From the NCBI GenBank assembly GCA_903928955.1, contig CAIYTD010000302.1, positions 1 to 10,647 on the forward strand: a stretch of DNA of 10,647 bases, given 5' to 3'. Positions 1 to 6,896 of this stretch are shown here, one piece after another. The notes under the pieces were generated by a model. That model was not told where the DNA came from and searched no databases. It saw nothing but the letters and a program-made list of their open reading frames with translations. A program made the position numbers and the translations under genes. The stretch's first letter is position 1. Every line of letters starts with the position of its first letter. Source of the stretch: Oligoflexia bacterium (GTDB lineage Bacteria; Bdellovibrionota; UBA1018).

Positions 1-1625
1 ATCCGAATGTCTGGATTCATTTGAGAGTAAACAATTGATCTTTTTTGTGAATCACACTGAGTTAGTACGATGGATTTAACAGTAAGTGACTCTGTTCGTA
101 TCAACTCTAAAATCTGAATGCCATCCATTTCAGATAGAAAATCGAACAAACTAGAGGATCTACTTCCAAGAACCAATAGTTTTCCAGCAACTGTTCTATT
201 GTGAAGCCTTCTTAGAATATTTATTTTAGTATTGTCATCCATTTCAATAGGATTTTTAGCGTAAAACTCAAGTAACTCATTTAAATCTGCCTGAAGGCTT
301 GGGTCTCTTAGCATATCAACCACAATTCCTTCTCCAAAAAGATGGATACATTGGGCAGTAGCTTCTACACCCTCTTCCGTGAGCAACCGAGTAAATACTT
401 GTTTAGCAACTTTAGGCTGCTGAGCATAAATAGACGTAAGCTCCTCTCTCAAGCTCTCTATCTCGTAGCGCTTGGAAAGTGAATGAGAGCCTTCCTGTGG
501 AGTGGAAGAAATTAAAGAAGGTAGAGAAGTAGAGTCGACAGGATCTGAAGTAAGACTTTGAATCACGCGATGGACTGTTGAACCTTTTCCGGAGTCTATC
601 GGCCTAAAAATAGATAATGCAATAAAGATTAAAAGAGCAAAAATAGAAGCTGAAAAAATAAGGCCATAGACTTTAAATTTCTGTAATTCAGCTTGAACAG
701 CGTCTCCATTTTCAACGCGTTCAATTTTTTCAACTCGCTCAATTCTTTCTTGCTTTAAATTTGACTCGTTTTTACTATTTGTCTCACTATTTGTACTTGC
801 AGTTTTTGTATTCTTATTTAGATCAGCAGTTGTGCTAGAAGCAAGTCCTCTTTTTAAATCTGAAGGATGAGGAAACTTAATCGCTTTAGAAGTGATTGAG
901 ACATGCTTAAATAAATTAGTTTTCAATTTCGCCATCTCTAAAATATTGGCTTGCTCTTCCTGAGTAAGATCGATATCCATTAAAATAGTTGCAGAAATAT
1001 CTTTAATTTTAAGAGCAGAATCACCATCTTGAATAAACTCTCCGACAGATCCATACTGTGTTTCTTCTGGATTTACTATGTCAGTTTGAAGATCATAATT
1101 CACCAATAAGCATTGATCAGGACAAAACTGATGAATAACTTCACCGATGATATCCATAAATTGCTTAGACACTTTTTCCTTTAATTCACTAATATGTTTT
1201 TCTGACCCTTGTGGGGCTGGAAAATGTGTCAGCTGTACATCTACTTTAACTGGATATTCTAAGGTATCTAGGTACTGCTGAATCAAATCCAGAAGCTTAC
1301 CTCGAGATACAGGACCCACTTTATCGTCAATCAACATTTTTACTTTTGCTGAGGCAGGTGCAAAATCAGACTCTCTTTTTGATTCAAAATCATCAAAGCC
1401 AGGAGAAAGTGCATCGTTTGTTGCTAAATCAATCGAAACGATGACATTCATTAGCTTACATTGATCATGGCAGTACTTTTCTAAAATGGGATCAATAATA
1501 TGGCGAATTTGAATTTCAGCGGTCTTTTTTTCAATCTCAGATGAATTTATTTTTGAATAGCTCATGTGACTACTTAAAAGAACAACAAAAATCGTCACGT
1601 AGGAAAATATGTTAAAAAGCCTCAT
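1..1625 (-). CDS. FliF-FliG-like fused membrane protein (partial, C-terminus beyond window)
   Basis: The frame is open from ATG 1625 to the left edge (541 complete codons, no stop). Seen: an N-terminal hydrophobic signal (about residues 4-23); two related periplasmic domains (about 31-137 and 148-254), each with a C-x3-C motif (YCHDQC at 51-56, FCPDQC at 167-172); a charged, Ser/Asn-rich linker; and one strong membrane helix (319-340). The cytoplasmic part contains QQPKVAKQVFTRLL (402-415), which resembles the FliF C-terminal FliG-binding helix. LFGEGIVVDML (429-439) resembles FliG N-domain sequence. Residues 493-541 align without gaps to the FliG middle domain (a FDFL...D...L...I..E pattern, then a SIVL helix). 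Known: FliF forms the MS ring and FliG the rotor switch. Inferred: a divergent ring/rotor-like fusion; the FliF part is shorter than usual. The start codon overlaps the upstream stop as ATGA, so translation is probably coupled. The exact role is unknown; a true flagellar part, a type III secretion paralogue or a separate motor are all possible. Confidence 0.6.
   Translation of the reverse strand, partial: MRLFNIFSYVTIFVVLLSSHMSYSKINSSEIEKKTAEIQIRHIIDPILEKYCHDQCKLMNVIVSIDLATNDALSPGFDDFESKRESDFAPASAKVKMLIDDKVGPVSRGKLLDLIQQYLDTLEYPVKVDVQLTHFPAPQGSEKHISELKEKVSKQFMDIIGEVIHQFCPDQCLLVNYDLQTDIVNPEETQYGSVGEFIQDGDSALKIKDISATILMDIDLTQEEQANILEMAKLKTNLFKHVSITSKAIKFPHPSDLKRGLASSTTADLNKNTKTASTNSETNSKNESNLKQERIERVEKIERVENGDAVQAELQKFKVYGLIFSASIFALLIFIALSIFRPIDSGKGSTVHRVIQSLTSDPVDSTSLPSLISSTPQEGSHSLSKRYEIESLREELTSIYAQQPKVAKQVFTRLLTEEGVEATAQCIHLFGEGIVVDMLRDPSLQADLNELLEFYAKNPIEMDDNTKINILRRLHNRTVAGKLLVLGSRSSSLFDFLSEMDGIQILELIRTESLTVKSIVLTQCDSQKRSIVYSQMNPDIR
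708..743 (-). repeat. 18-bp tandem repeat in the linker of the FliF-FliG-like gene
   Basis: Two adjacent 18-bp units (726-743 and 708-725) differ at only three positions. They encode IERVEK followed by IERVEN (residues 295-306), just before the membrane helix. The alternating charges suggest a short helical stalk between the periplasmic domains and the membrane. Such in-frame hexapeptide repeats can vary in copy number by slippage, but nothing here shows that they do. Confidence 0.75.
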
Positions 1626-2377
1626 GGAGCCCCCACTGCGATACGGAGTTGCTTACGGTCAATAAATTTTCTCAGTGCTTCATTTTTTGAATCAAATCGC
1701 AGTGCTTGATTCCAGGATTTAAGAGCAAGCTCTCTTCGCCCTAGACGATCTAATAAAGTACCTCGCATTTCATAAAGTTTTGCATCTGTTTGATAAATCT
1801 GAATCATCTCATCTAGTTCTATGAGCGCAGCTTCATATCGAGTGACTCTATAAAGTTGTTTAATATGATCTAGACTGGCCAGATAACTCATGTTTGCAGG
1901 CTCTGCAGTGCTATCTTCAATAGGACCGAGGCTCAATCCTTGTTCTATTTGTCTTAATTTTCCTTGATCTTCAATCGCTCCTTGCGAAAATCCACCTGTA
2001 ATTTCTCTATCCGATAAAGTAGTATGGCGATTTTTATAGGAATTATCTTCTACAGAAATATCCTCTAACTTTGAGCCTGATGCAGGTGAACGATTGGAAT
2101 CTTTAAATGTAGGTGACAAAGGAAGAACAAAATCACTTAATTTTTGCGAATCTCCCGGAATTTCAAGTTCAATAGATCGATCCCCTTTTTTGGTTCTGAG
2201 TATCATATTTTGAGATGAGTCATCTCGAGATCCCTTTTGATAATTAGGAAAAGGATTAGATATTGGCTTATTATTCTCTTGAGAGTTCAGCCCTAAGGCA
2301 GAACACCCATTCAACAAACAAGAGACCATTAAGAATACAAGAAGAGCATTTTTAAAGTAAAATTTAGAATAGGACAT
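1622..2377 (-). CDS. TPR-containing lipoprotein of the envelope operon
   Basis: No family name recognised. From ATG 2377 the product has 251 residues. It begins with a basic/polar N-region, a hydrophobic stretch and LLNGC, giving lipidation at Cys25 (Asn at -2 is less usual but tolerated). An upstream in-frame ATG at 2392 would add five residues (MDWGL) and is less signal-like; a GGGGA stretch lies just ahead of ATG 2377. After the Cys comes a long low-complexity, Ser/Asn/Asp-rich stretch (about 26-165) that looks disordered, then two TPR-like helix pairs (about 171-199 and 199-232) with the spacing of LYEMRGTLLDRLGRRELAL. Known: TPRs bind protein partners, and lipoproteins of this shape often act as pilotins or scaffolds. 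Inferred: it tethers the neighbouring membrane proteins. It overlaps the previous gene by 14 bp and the next by 4 bp, pointing to one transcription unit. Confidence 0.75.
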   Translation of the reverse strand: MSYSKFYFKNALLVFLMVSCLLNGCSALGLNSQENNKPISNPFPNYQKGSRDDSSQNMILRTKKGDRSIELEIPGDSQKLSDFVLPLSPTFKDSNRSPASGSKLEDISVEDNSYKNRHTTLSDREITGGFSQGAIEDQGKLRQIEQGLSLGPIEDSTAEPANMSYLASLDHIKQLYRVTRYEAALIELDEMIQIYQTDAKLYEMRGTLLDRLGRRELALKSWNQALRFDSKNEALRKFIDRKQLRIAVGAP

Positions 2378-3497
2378 TAATCCCCAATCCATATTCTACA
2401 CCGCTAATCGTGCCCGAAGTGGTTCCAGCAATAAATGCATTCGAAGGAGGACGATAGCCCAAAATAAATGACACCCCATAGTGTTTTCCTAGCCTCCACT
2501 CATAACTCGATCTCACTAAGCCCCCTAAATAACCTCCAGCGTAAGTTCCACCCAAACCAACGGACAAACTGCCTCGAACCCGATTATAATTTTCTTCTTC
2601 TCCAATAAAATTCCAAGCATGATGAAAGAGCAAAGTAATATTTAAACCGAAAGCACTATAGATATCGTGACTAGATGCACCACTACTATTTATAATAGTA
2701 GATGCATTAGCGAGATAATTTATTTCAAATCCAACTTCTTTTTTTCGATTATCATATCTTTCTACTGTCTGAAATCCAAGGGCAAGGCATCCATCTGCAG
2801 TTGGCAATGAAGGCTCAAAAAGATAGTAGATTATGAATCTATTTTGGATTGTTGGGCTATATTCCGTTTGCTTTCTTGCTTGATCGTTTTGATTAAAATC
2901 CACTCCTCTTCGGAAGGCTGCTGCCATCGAGTTTTCTGAGTTGTAACTCCTCGACCAGACAATGCTGCCGCTTTCTGGCTCAGTGATAAACATAGAAATC
3001 AGAATTCCAGAAGGTTCATAAGTAAAAGAGATATCCATAAAATGACTGATGCCAGCTGTTTTTGCGATACGCGAAAGCTCTTCTTGATTGCTTTCTGGGG
3101 AAGTGATGACTACCTGATCCCCATTTAAACTTGTTTTGCGCGCTCGACAAGGCAAGCACTGAATCACGCGAGTTTTTGAGTTTTTTAAAATTTTCTCTGT
3201 AATGAGTAACTCGAGATGACTTTTAAAGGATGCTGGAATATTTTCACTTACGCCAATATTGCGAATAGCTAGGTCTTTAATGCCTGCAACATTTCCATTT
3301 TTTAAATCATATTCAAAATCACCGATAACATCATCCAAAACTTCATAAAAATTCCTCTCACCATTTTTGGCTGGAGTTTGAATGGACGCGCCATTGGAAG
3401 TAGCAACAATAAGGGGGCTTTCCTGGCCAAACGCAAACTGGGTTGGCATCCCTAGGGCTATCAAGATAAATAAACTTAAAAAAAGATATTTCAACAC
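2364..3497 (-). CDS. Exported protein: CsgG/FlgO-like periplasmic domain plus C-terminal outer-membrane barrel
   Basis: 377 residues from a GTG start at 3497. An in-frame stop lies three codons upstream, and the next ATG (residue 17) would destroy the signal peptide, so GTG (or the adjacent TTG 3494) is the start. Residues 1-25 form a signal peptide with probable cleavage after AFG. Residues about 70-190 have the alternating alpha/beta pattern of CsgG/FlgO-type domains: a long helix with HLELLITEKIL, then VIQCLPC (a C-x2-C pair, 114-117), then ESGSIVWSRSYNSE near the end. From about 220 the sequence turns into alternating amphipathic strands rich in Gly, Tyr and Phe, and it ends in NVLF; a C-terminal Phe is the usual signal for outer-membrane barrel insertion. 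Known: FlgO and its relatives sit at the outer membrane around flagellar motors in some bacteria. Inferred: the outer-membrane part of the same assembly as the two downstream genes. The domain calls are by pattern only. Confidence 0.6.
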   Translation of the reverse strand: MLKYLFLSLFILIALGMPTQFAFGQESPLIVATSNGASIQTPAKNGERNFYEVLDDVIGDFEYDLKNGNVAGIKDLAIRNIGVSENIPASFKSHLELLITEKILKNSKTRVIQCLPCRARKTSLNGDQVVITSPESNQEELSRIAKTAGISHFMDISFTYEPSGILISMFITEPESGSIVWSRSYNSENSMAAAFRRGVDFNQNDQARKQTEYSPTIQNRFIIYYLFEPSLPTADGCLALGFQTVERYDNRKKEVGFEINYLANASTIINSSGASSHDIYSAFGLNITLLFHHAWNFIGEEENYNRVRGSLSVGLGGTYAGGYLGGLVRSSYEWRLGKHYGVSFILGYRPPSNAFIAGTTSGTISGVEYGLGINVLF

Positions 3498-3503
3498 GGT
3501 GTT

Positions 3504-3527
3504 CTATTGAGGCTCCTTCCTCAATAG
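3504..3527 (-). promoter_or_regulatory. Leader hairpin with the Shine-Dalgarno in its hexaloop
   Basis: CTATTGAGG and CCTCAATAG form a perfect 9-bp inverted repeat around a 6-base loop that reads AAGGAG in the transcript of the downstream gene (GTG start at 3497). AAGGAG is the only good ribosome-binding sequence here, 15 nt from the GTG, which is longer than usual. No U-run follows, so this is not a Rho-independent terminator. A GGA motif displayed in a hexaloop is the known recognition context of CsrA/RsmA; that regulator is an inference. Confidence 0.65.
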
Positions 3528-3529
3528 GC

Positions 3530-3556
3530 TCATCGGCTTTATAGTAAGTCTCTTGA
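3530..3556 (-). promoter_or_regulatory. Candidate sigma-28 (FliA)-type promoter, with an overlapping TATAAA
   Basis: On the minus strand, TCAAGAGA (3556-3549) is followed by an 11-base spacer and GCCGATGA (3537-3530). The FliA consensus is TAAAGTTT, N11, GCCGATAA: the -10 matches 7 of 8, the spacer matches exactly, and the -35 matches 4 of 8. A sigma-70-like TATAAA (3543-3538) overlaps the spacer but has no good -35. Either would give a short leader containing the 3504-3527 hairpin. Its position in front of a FliF/FliG-like operon makes it more credible than the match alone. Confidence 0.35.
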
Positions 3557-3581
3557 GAAGATATTTTTTTCAGCCAGAGAC

Positions 3582-5996
3582 TCAGCTAGTGGCAACAAAA
3601 TTGAGGATCTTATCCTTTACAAAGATAATTTTTCGAATCTGCTTACCTTGAAGCTGAGTTGCAACAGTAGAAATTTGAAGAGCAAGTTTTTCTACTACAT
3701 TTTGCTCTGTCCCAGGTTCAATTTCAAGAGTTCCTCGAGTTTTTCCCATGACTTGTACAGCAATTGTGATCAGCTGATCCTGAGCAATAACCGAATCATA
3801 CTCAGGCCAAGGGGCATACGTGAGTGAAGTGGTTTCACCTATTCTTTCCCAGAGCTCTTCTGCAAGATGTGGGGCAAAAGGATTTAAGAGCTGTATAAAA
3901 GGCTTTAAGCAAATTTTCGGCTTTTGTTTTTGCTTCGTCATATAATTGACAAAAACCATCATGTGACTAATTGCGGTATTAAAATGAAGATTTTCAATAT
4001 CTTCCGTGACATTCTGAATTGTTTTATGAGTGATCTTTAAATCCTCAAAAGTCGGTTCCATTAAACTGAGATCATTCTCCTGACTAGTGTCGTCTATAAA
4101 AATCCTCCAAGTTCTGTGAAGAAAACGAAATATCCCTTCAATAGCTGATGTTGACCAAGGCTTGTCTCTGTCTAAAGGCCCCATAAACATTTCATAAATT
4201 CTCAGTGTGTCAGCCCCATATTTCTCAATTACATGGTCTGGGTTAATCACATTGCCTCGTGATTTTGACATTTTTTCTCCATCCCCACCCAAAATCATCC
4301 CCTGATGTACTAGTCGCTTAAAAGGCTCTGAATGAGTCACTAAACCTGCATCAAAAAGTACTTTAGTCCAAAATCTTGCATATAGAAGGTGCCCAACTGC
4401 GTGTTCAGGCCCTCCTAAATAAAGATCTACTGGCATCCAATATTTTTCAGACTCAGAACTAAAAGGTTCGTTCTCATTGTGTGGATCGCAATATCGCAAA
4501 AAATACCAAGAAGAGCCGGCACTTCCCGGCATTGTATCTGTTTCTCGCCGAGCAGGACCGCCTGAATAGGGATCTCGGGTATTAATCCAGTCCGTAATAG
4601 CCGCCAAAGGACTCTCTCCTGTCCCAGTAGGCTCATAGCTTGTGACATCCGGAAGAAGCACAGGAAGCTCATTGAGCTGCAAGGGCTGCGCTTTTCCTTC
4701 CATATGTAGGATGGGAAATGGCTCGCCCCAATAACGTTGACGAGAGAATAGCCAATCCCTGAGCCGGTACTGAACAGTGCGCTGACCGCAGCCTTCTTTC
4801 TCAATCCGATTCATCACGGCTTCTTTTGCTTGAGCAGATTGCATTCCTGTAATAAATTCAGACTCAATAAGGATTCCATCGCCTGTAAAAATATCTCCCT
4901 GAGATGGATTCCCCTCAATCACTTTTTTAATAGGAAGATGAAATTTATTTGCAAATTCAGCATCTCTTAAATCATGAGCAGGAACAGCCATCACAGCTCC
5001 TGTTCCATAAGCCATGAGCACATAATCAGCAACCCAAATGGGAATCTTTTCATTAGAAAGAGGATGAACAGCATAACTTCCAGTCATTGCGCCAGATTTC
5101 TCTTGAATGACTTCTTGTCTTGCAAGATCCGATTTCTGAGCTGCTTTTTCTTTATAAGCATGCATCTCAGCGCGATATTCCAAAGTAGTTATTTTTTCAA
5201 CTAGTGGGTGCTCCGGGGCAAGCACAAGATAGGTCACACCAAAAAGCGTATCCGGCCTTGTTGTGAAAACTTCAATGTATTCGACTGAATCATTGACTAA
5301 AAATTTTATTTGTAAGCCTTCACTCCGTCCAATCCAATTCCGCTGAAGTTCTTTCGTCCCTTCAGGCCAATCCAATGCATCTAAATCTTTCAATAATCTT
5401 TCAGCATAGGAAGTAATCTTAAGCATCCATTGCTTCATTGGAACTCTAAAAACAGGAAAACTACCGCGCTCAGATTTTCCGTCTACCACCTCTTCATTTG
5501 CGAGTACGGTTTTTAAACCCGGACACCAATTCACAGGAACTTCTTTTTGATAGGCAAGGCCTTTTTCATAAAGTTTTAAAAATAAAAATTGAGTCCATTT
5601 GTAGTACTTAGGATCGCATGTGGCGATTTCCCGAGACCAATCATAGCTAAATCCCAATCGCTGAAGCTGCCCACGAAAATTATCAATTGCGCTCCGAGTG
5701 GTAATAGCAGGATGCACGCCCGTTTGAAGTGCGTATTGTTCAGCAGGCAATCCAAATGCATCCCATCCCATAGGATGAAGAACGTTAAACCCTTTTGCTC
5801 GCTTATAGCGAGAAATAATATCTGTAGCTGTATACCCTTCCGGATGACCGACATGAAGACCAGAGCTACTCGGATAAGGGAACATATCTAATACATAGTA
5901 TTTTGGCTTTTTGCCTCCCGTTTCAGCTCGGAAAGTCGATTGATCAGACCAAAATTGTTGCCACTTAGGTTCAATTGTACTTGGATTGTAGGCCAT
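3582..5996 (-). CDS. leuS: Leucyl-tRNA synthetase
   Basis: Class I aminoacyl-tRNA synthetase that charges tRNA-Leu with leucine in the cytoplasm, with an editing domain that removes mischarged amino acids. 804 residues from ATG 5996, full length for the shorter bacterial LeuRS type (B. subtilis-like rather than the roughly 860-residue E. coli form). Seen in order: MAYNPSTIEPKWQQFW start; HVGH (48-51) of the HIGH signature within GLHVGHPEGYTATD; the NWIGRSEG boundary; the CP1 editing domain with TTRPDT (245-250) and GTGAVMAVPAHD (331-342, its Asp matching the conserved editing residue); KMSKS (575-579); the anticodon-binding helical domain; and a C-terminal domain starting near ITIAVQVMGKTRG. 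The start lies 36 bp from the divergent mnmD start. The stop is followed by 84 bp with no convincing terminator before the envelope operon, so read-through is possible. Confidence 0.98.
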   Translation of the reverse strand: MAYNPSTIEPKWQQFWSDQSTFRAETGGKKPKYYVLDMFPYPSSSGLHVGHPEGYTATDIISRYKRAKGFNVLHPMGWDAFGLPAEQYALQTGVHPAITTRSAIDNFRGQLQRLGFSYDWSREIATCDPKYYKWTQFLFLKLYEKGLAYQKEVPVNWCPGLKTVLANEEVVDGKSERGSFPVFRVPMKQWMLKITSYAERLLKDLDALDWPEGTKELQRNWIGRSEGLQIKFLVNDSVEYIEVFTTRPDTLFGVTYLVLAPEHPLVEKITTLEYRAEMHAYKEKAAQKSDLARQEVIQEKSGAMTGSYAVHPLSNEKIPIWVADYVLMAYGTGAVMAVPAHDLRDAEFANKFHLPIKKVIEGNPSQGDIFTGDGILIESEFITGMQSAQAKEAVMNRIEKEGCGQRTVQYRLRDWLFSRQRYWGEPFPILHMEGKAQPLQLNELPVLLPDVTSYEPTGTGESPLAAITDWINTRDPYSGGPARRETDTMPGSAGSSWYFLRYCDPHNENEPFSSESEKYWMPVDLYLGGPEHAVGHLLYARFWTKVLFDAGLVTHSEPFKRLVHQGMILGGDGEKMSKSRGNVINPDHVIEKYGADTLRIYEMFMGPLDRDKPWSTSAIEGIFRFLHRTWRIFIDDTSQENDLSLMEPTFEDLKITHKTIQNVTEDIENLHFNTAISHMMVFVNYMTKQKQKPKICLKPFIQLLNPFAPHLAEELWERIGETTSLTYAPWPEYDSVIAQDQLITIAVQVMGKTRGTLEIEPGTEQNVVEKLALQISTVATQLQGKQIRKIIFVKDKILNFVATS

Positions 5997-6010
5997 GCCA
6001 TCTATATACT
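5981..6010 (+). promoter_or_regulatory. Weak candidate sigma-70 promoter for mnmD
   Basis: TATACT (6005-6010) matches the -10 consensus at 5 of 6 positions. TTGGAT (5981-5986), 18 bp upstream, is a poor -35 (3 of 6) lying inside the leuS coding start. Transcription would begin near 6017, leaving only the ribosome-binding site as leader. The 36-bp gap between the divergent starts leaves little room for any other arrangement. Confidence 0.22.
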
Positions 6011-6032
6011 GAGCTCAAGGTGGGTAATCAAG

Positions 6033-6890
6033 ATGCAGTTTAAAATCCAGTTATTTCCGAATGGGCAAGTTTCCATCTATGACCCTCATTTTAAGGAAAG
6101 CATGCACTCCTGGATTGGCCCGTGGCAAGAAGCTCATCAAATATATCTTGTTCCATCTGAGTTGGCTAACCTCCTTACCAAAAACACAGACGCACCCTTA
6201 GTTATTTATGATATGGGCCTCGGTATAGCCACTCACGCCATCGCTGCGATTGAAATCTTCCTTCAGGTTTCCTCATCTCAATCTGTGAGAAATTTACATA
6301 TCATTAGCTTTGAAAAAAATATGAGCGGCTTAGCTTGTGCCCTCGAAAATGAAAGTCATTTTCCATTTATTTCGCGTAGAAAATCGCTGATCCAAGAACT
6401 CTTAAAATCAAATACATTGATTAAAAAAAATTCAAACGGATCTCAATTCAAATGGGACCTGATCATTGGCGACTTTAAAGAGCACCTCAACCTAGAGGAC
6501 TCCCCGGAGCTCATTTTTTATGACTTTTACTCGCCTAAAACATGTCCCGAGCTTTGGAACCTCGAAACGTTTCAGCTCCTCTTTCATACAACAGCTTCTC
6601 GACGTCATTTAGGGCAAGAATCAAATTTTTTTACTTACACTTCTTCCACTTCAGTTCGATCAGCTTTATTACTAGCAGGATTTTTTGTCGGATACGGGAT
6701 TTCAACCGAAGCTAAAAAAGAAACAACTATTGCCAGTACACAATTAAAAAACATCAGCCATCCTTTGGGACACGAGTGGCTGGAACACTGGCATCGATCT
6801 AGCAAACCTTTTCCACAGGATGCGACACAAGTGGAATATAAAAATATCCTCATTCAAAAAGTGAGCGAACAAGTTTTGAATGGTCACTAA
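6033..6890 (+). CDS. mnmD: MnmD-type tRNA 5-methylaminomethyl-2-thiouridine methyltransferase
   Basis: SAM-dependent methyltransferase expected to convert nm5(s2)U34 to mnm5(s2)U34 in tRNA wobble positions, equivalent to the MnmC methyltransferase domain without the oxidoreductase half. 285 residues from ATG 6033, chosen because AAGGTGGG (6017-6024) lies 8 nt upstream; a longer frame from 5940 would run antisense through the leuS start. Seen: the SAM-binding loop DMGLG (60-64), acidic residue Glu94 after the second strand, Asp147 in IIGDF, the family signature YDFYSPKTCPELWNLETF (163-180; Asp164 corresponds to the catalytic Asp of MnmC), and FFTYTSSTSVRSALLLAGF (199-217). Met is the residue after the second Gly-rich region rather than part of the catalytic signature. 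It diverges from leuS and converges on queF. The family is clear; whether the substrate is thiolated is not shown by the sequence. Confidence 0.88.
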   Translation: MQFKIQLFPNGQVSIYDPHFKESMHSWIGPWQEAHQIYLVPSELANLLTKNTDAPLVIYDMGLGIATHAIAAIEIFLQVSSSQSVRNLHIISFEKNMSGLACALENESHFPFISRRKSLIQELLKSNTLIKKNSNGSQFKWDLIIGDFKEHLNLEDSPELIFYDFYSPKTCPELWNLETFQLLFHTTASRRHLGQESNFFTYTSSTSVRSALLLAGFFVGYGISTEAKKETTIASTQLKNISHPLGHEWLEHWHRSSKPFPQDATQVEYKNILIQKVSEQVLNGH

Positions 6891-6896
6891 AAATAT

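Noticed and set aside
2378..2392. Upstream ATG for the TPR lipoprotein.
   Set aside because: Its added residues (MDWGL) include an acidic residue ahead of the signal peptide and make it less typical; ATG 2377 gives a standard lipoprotein signal. It cannot be fully excluded.
3557..3600. Possible Rho-independent terminator after leuS (GCCA/TGGC arms next to a run of seven T on the plus strand).
   Set aside because: In the leuS transcript the run is A, not U, and the stem has only 4-5 pairs. On the plus strand no gene precedes it.
4427..5891. Several open frames of 76-125 codons inside leuS on both strands.
   Set aside because: All lie within the intact leuS frame, lack ribosome-binding sites and have no recognisable protein features.
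5940..6032. N-terminal extension of mnmD by 31 residues.
   Set aside because: It would overlap the leuS start antisense, has no ribosome-binding site, and the family N-terminus begins at Met 6033 behind a good AAGGTGGG.
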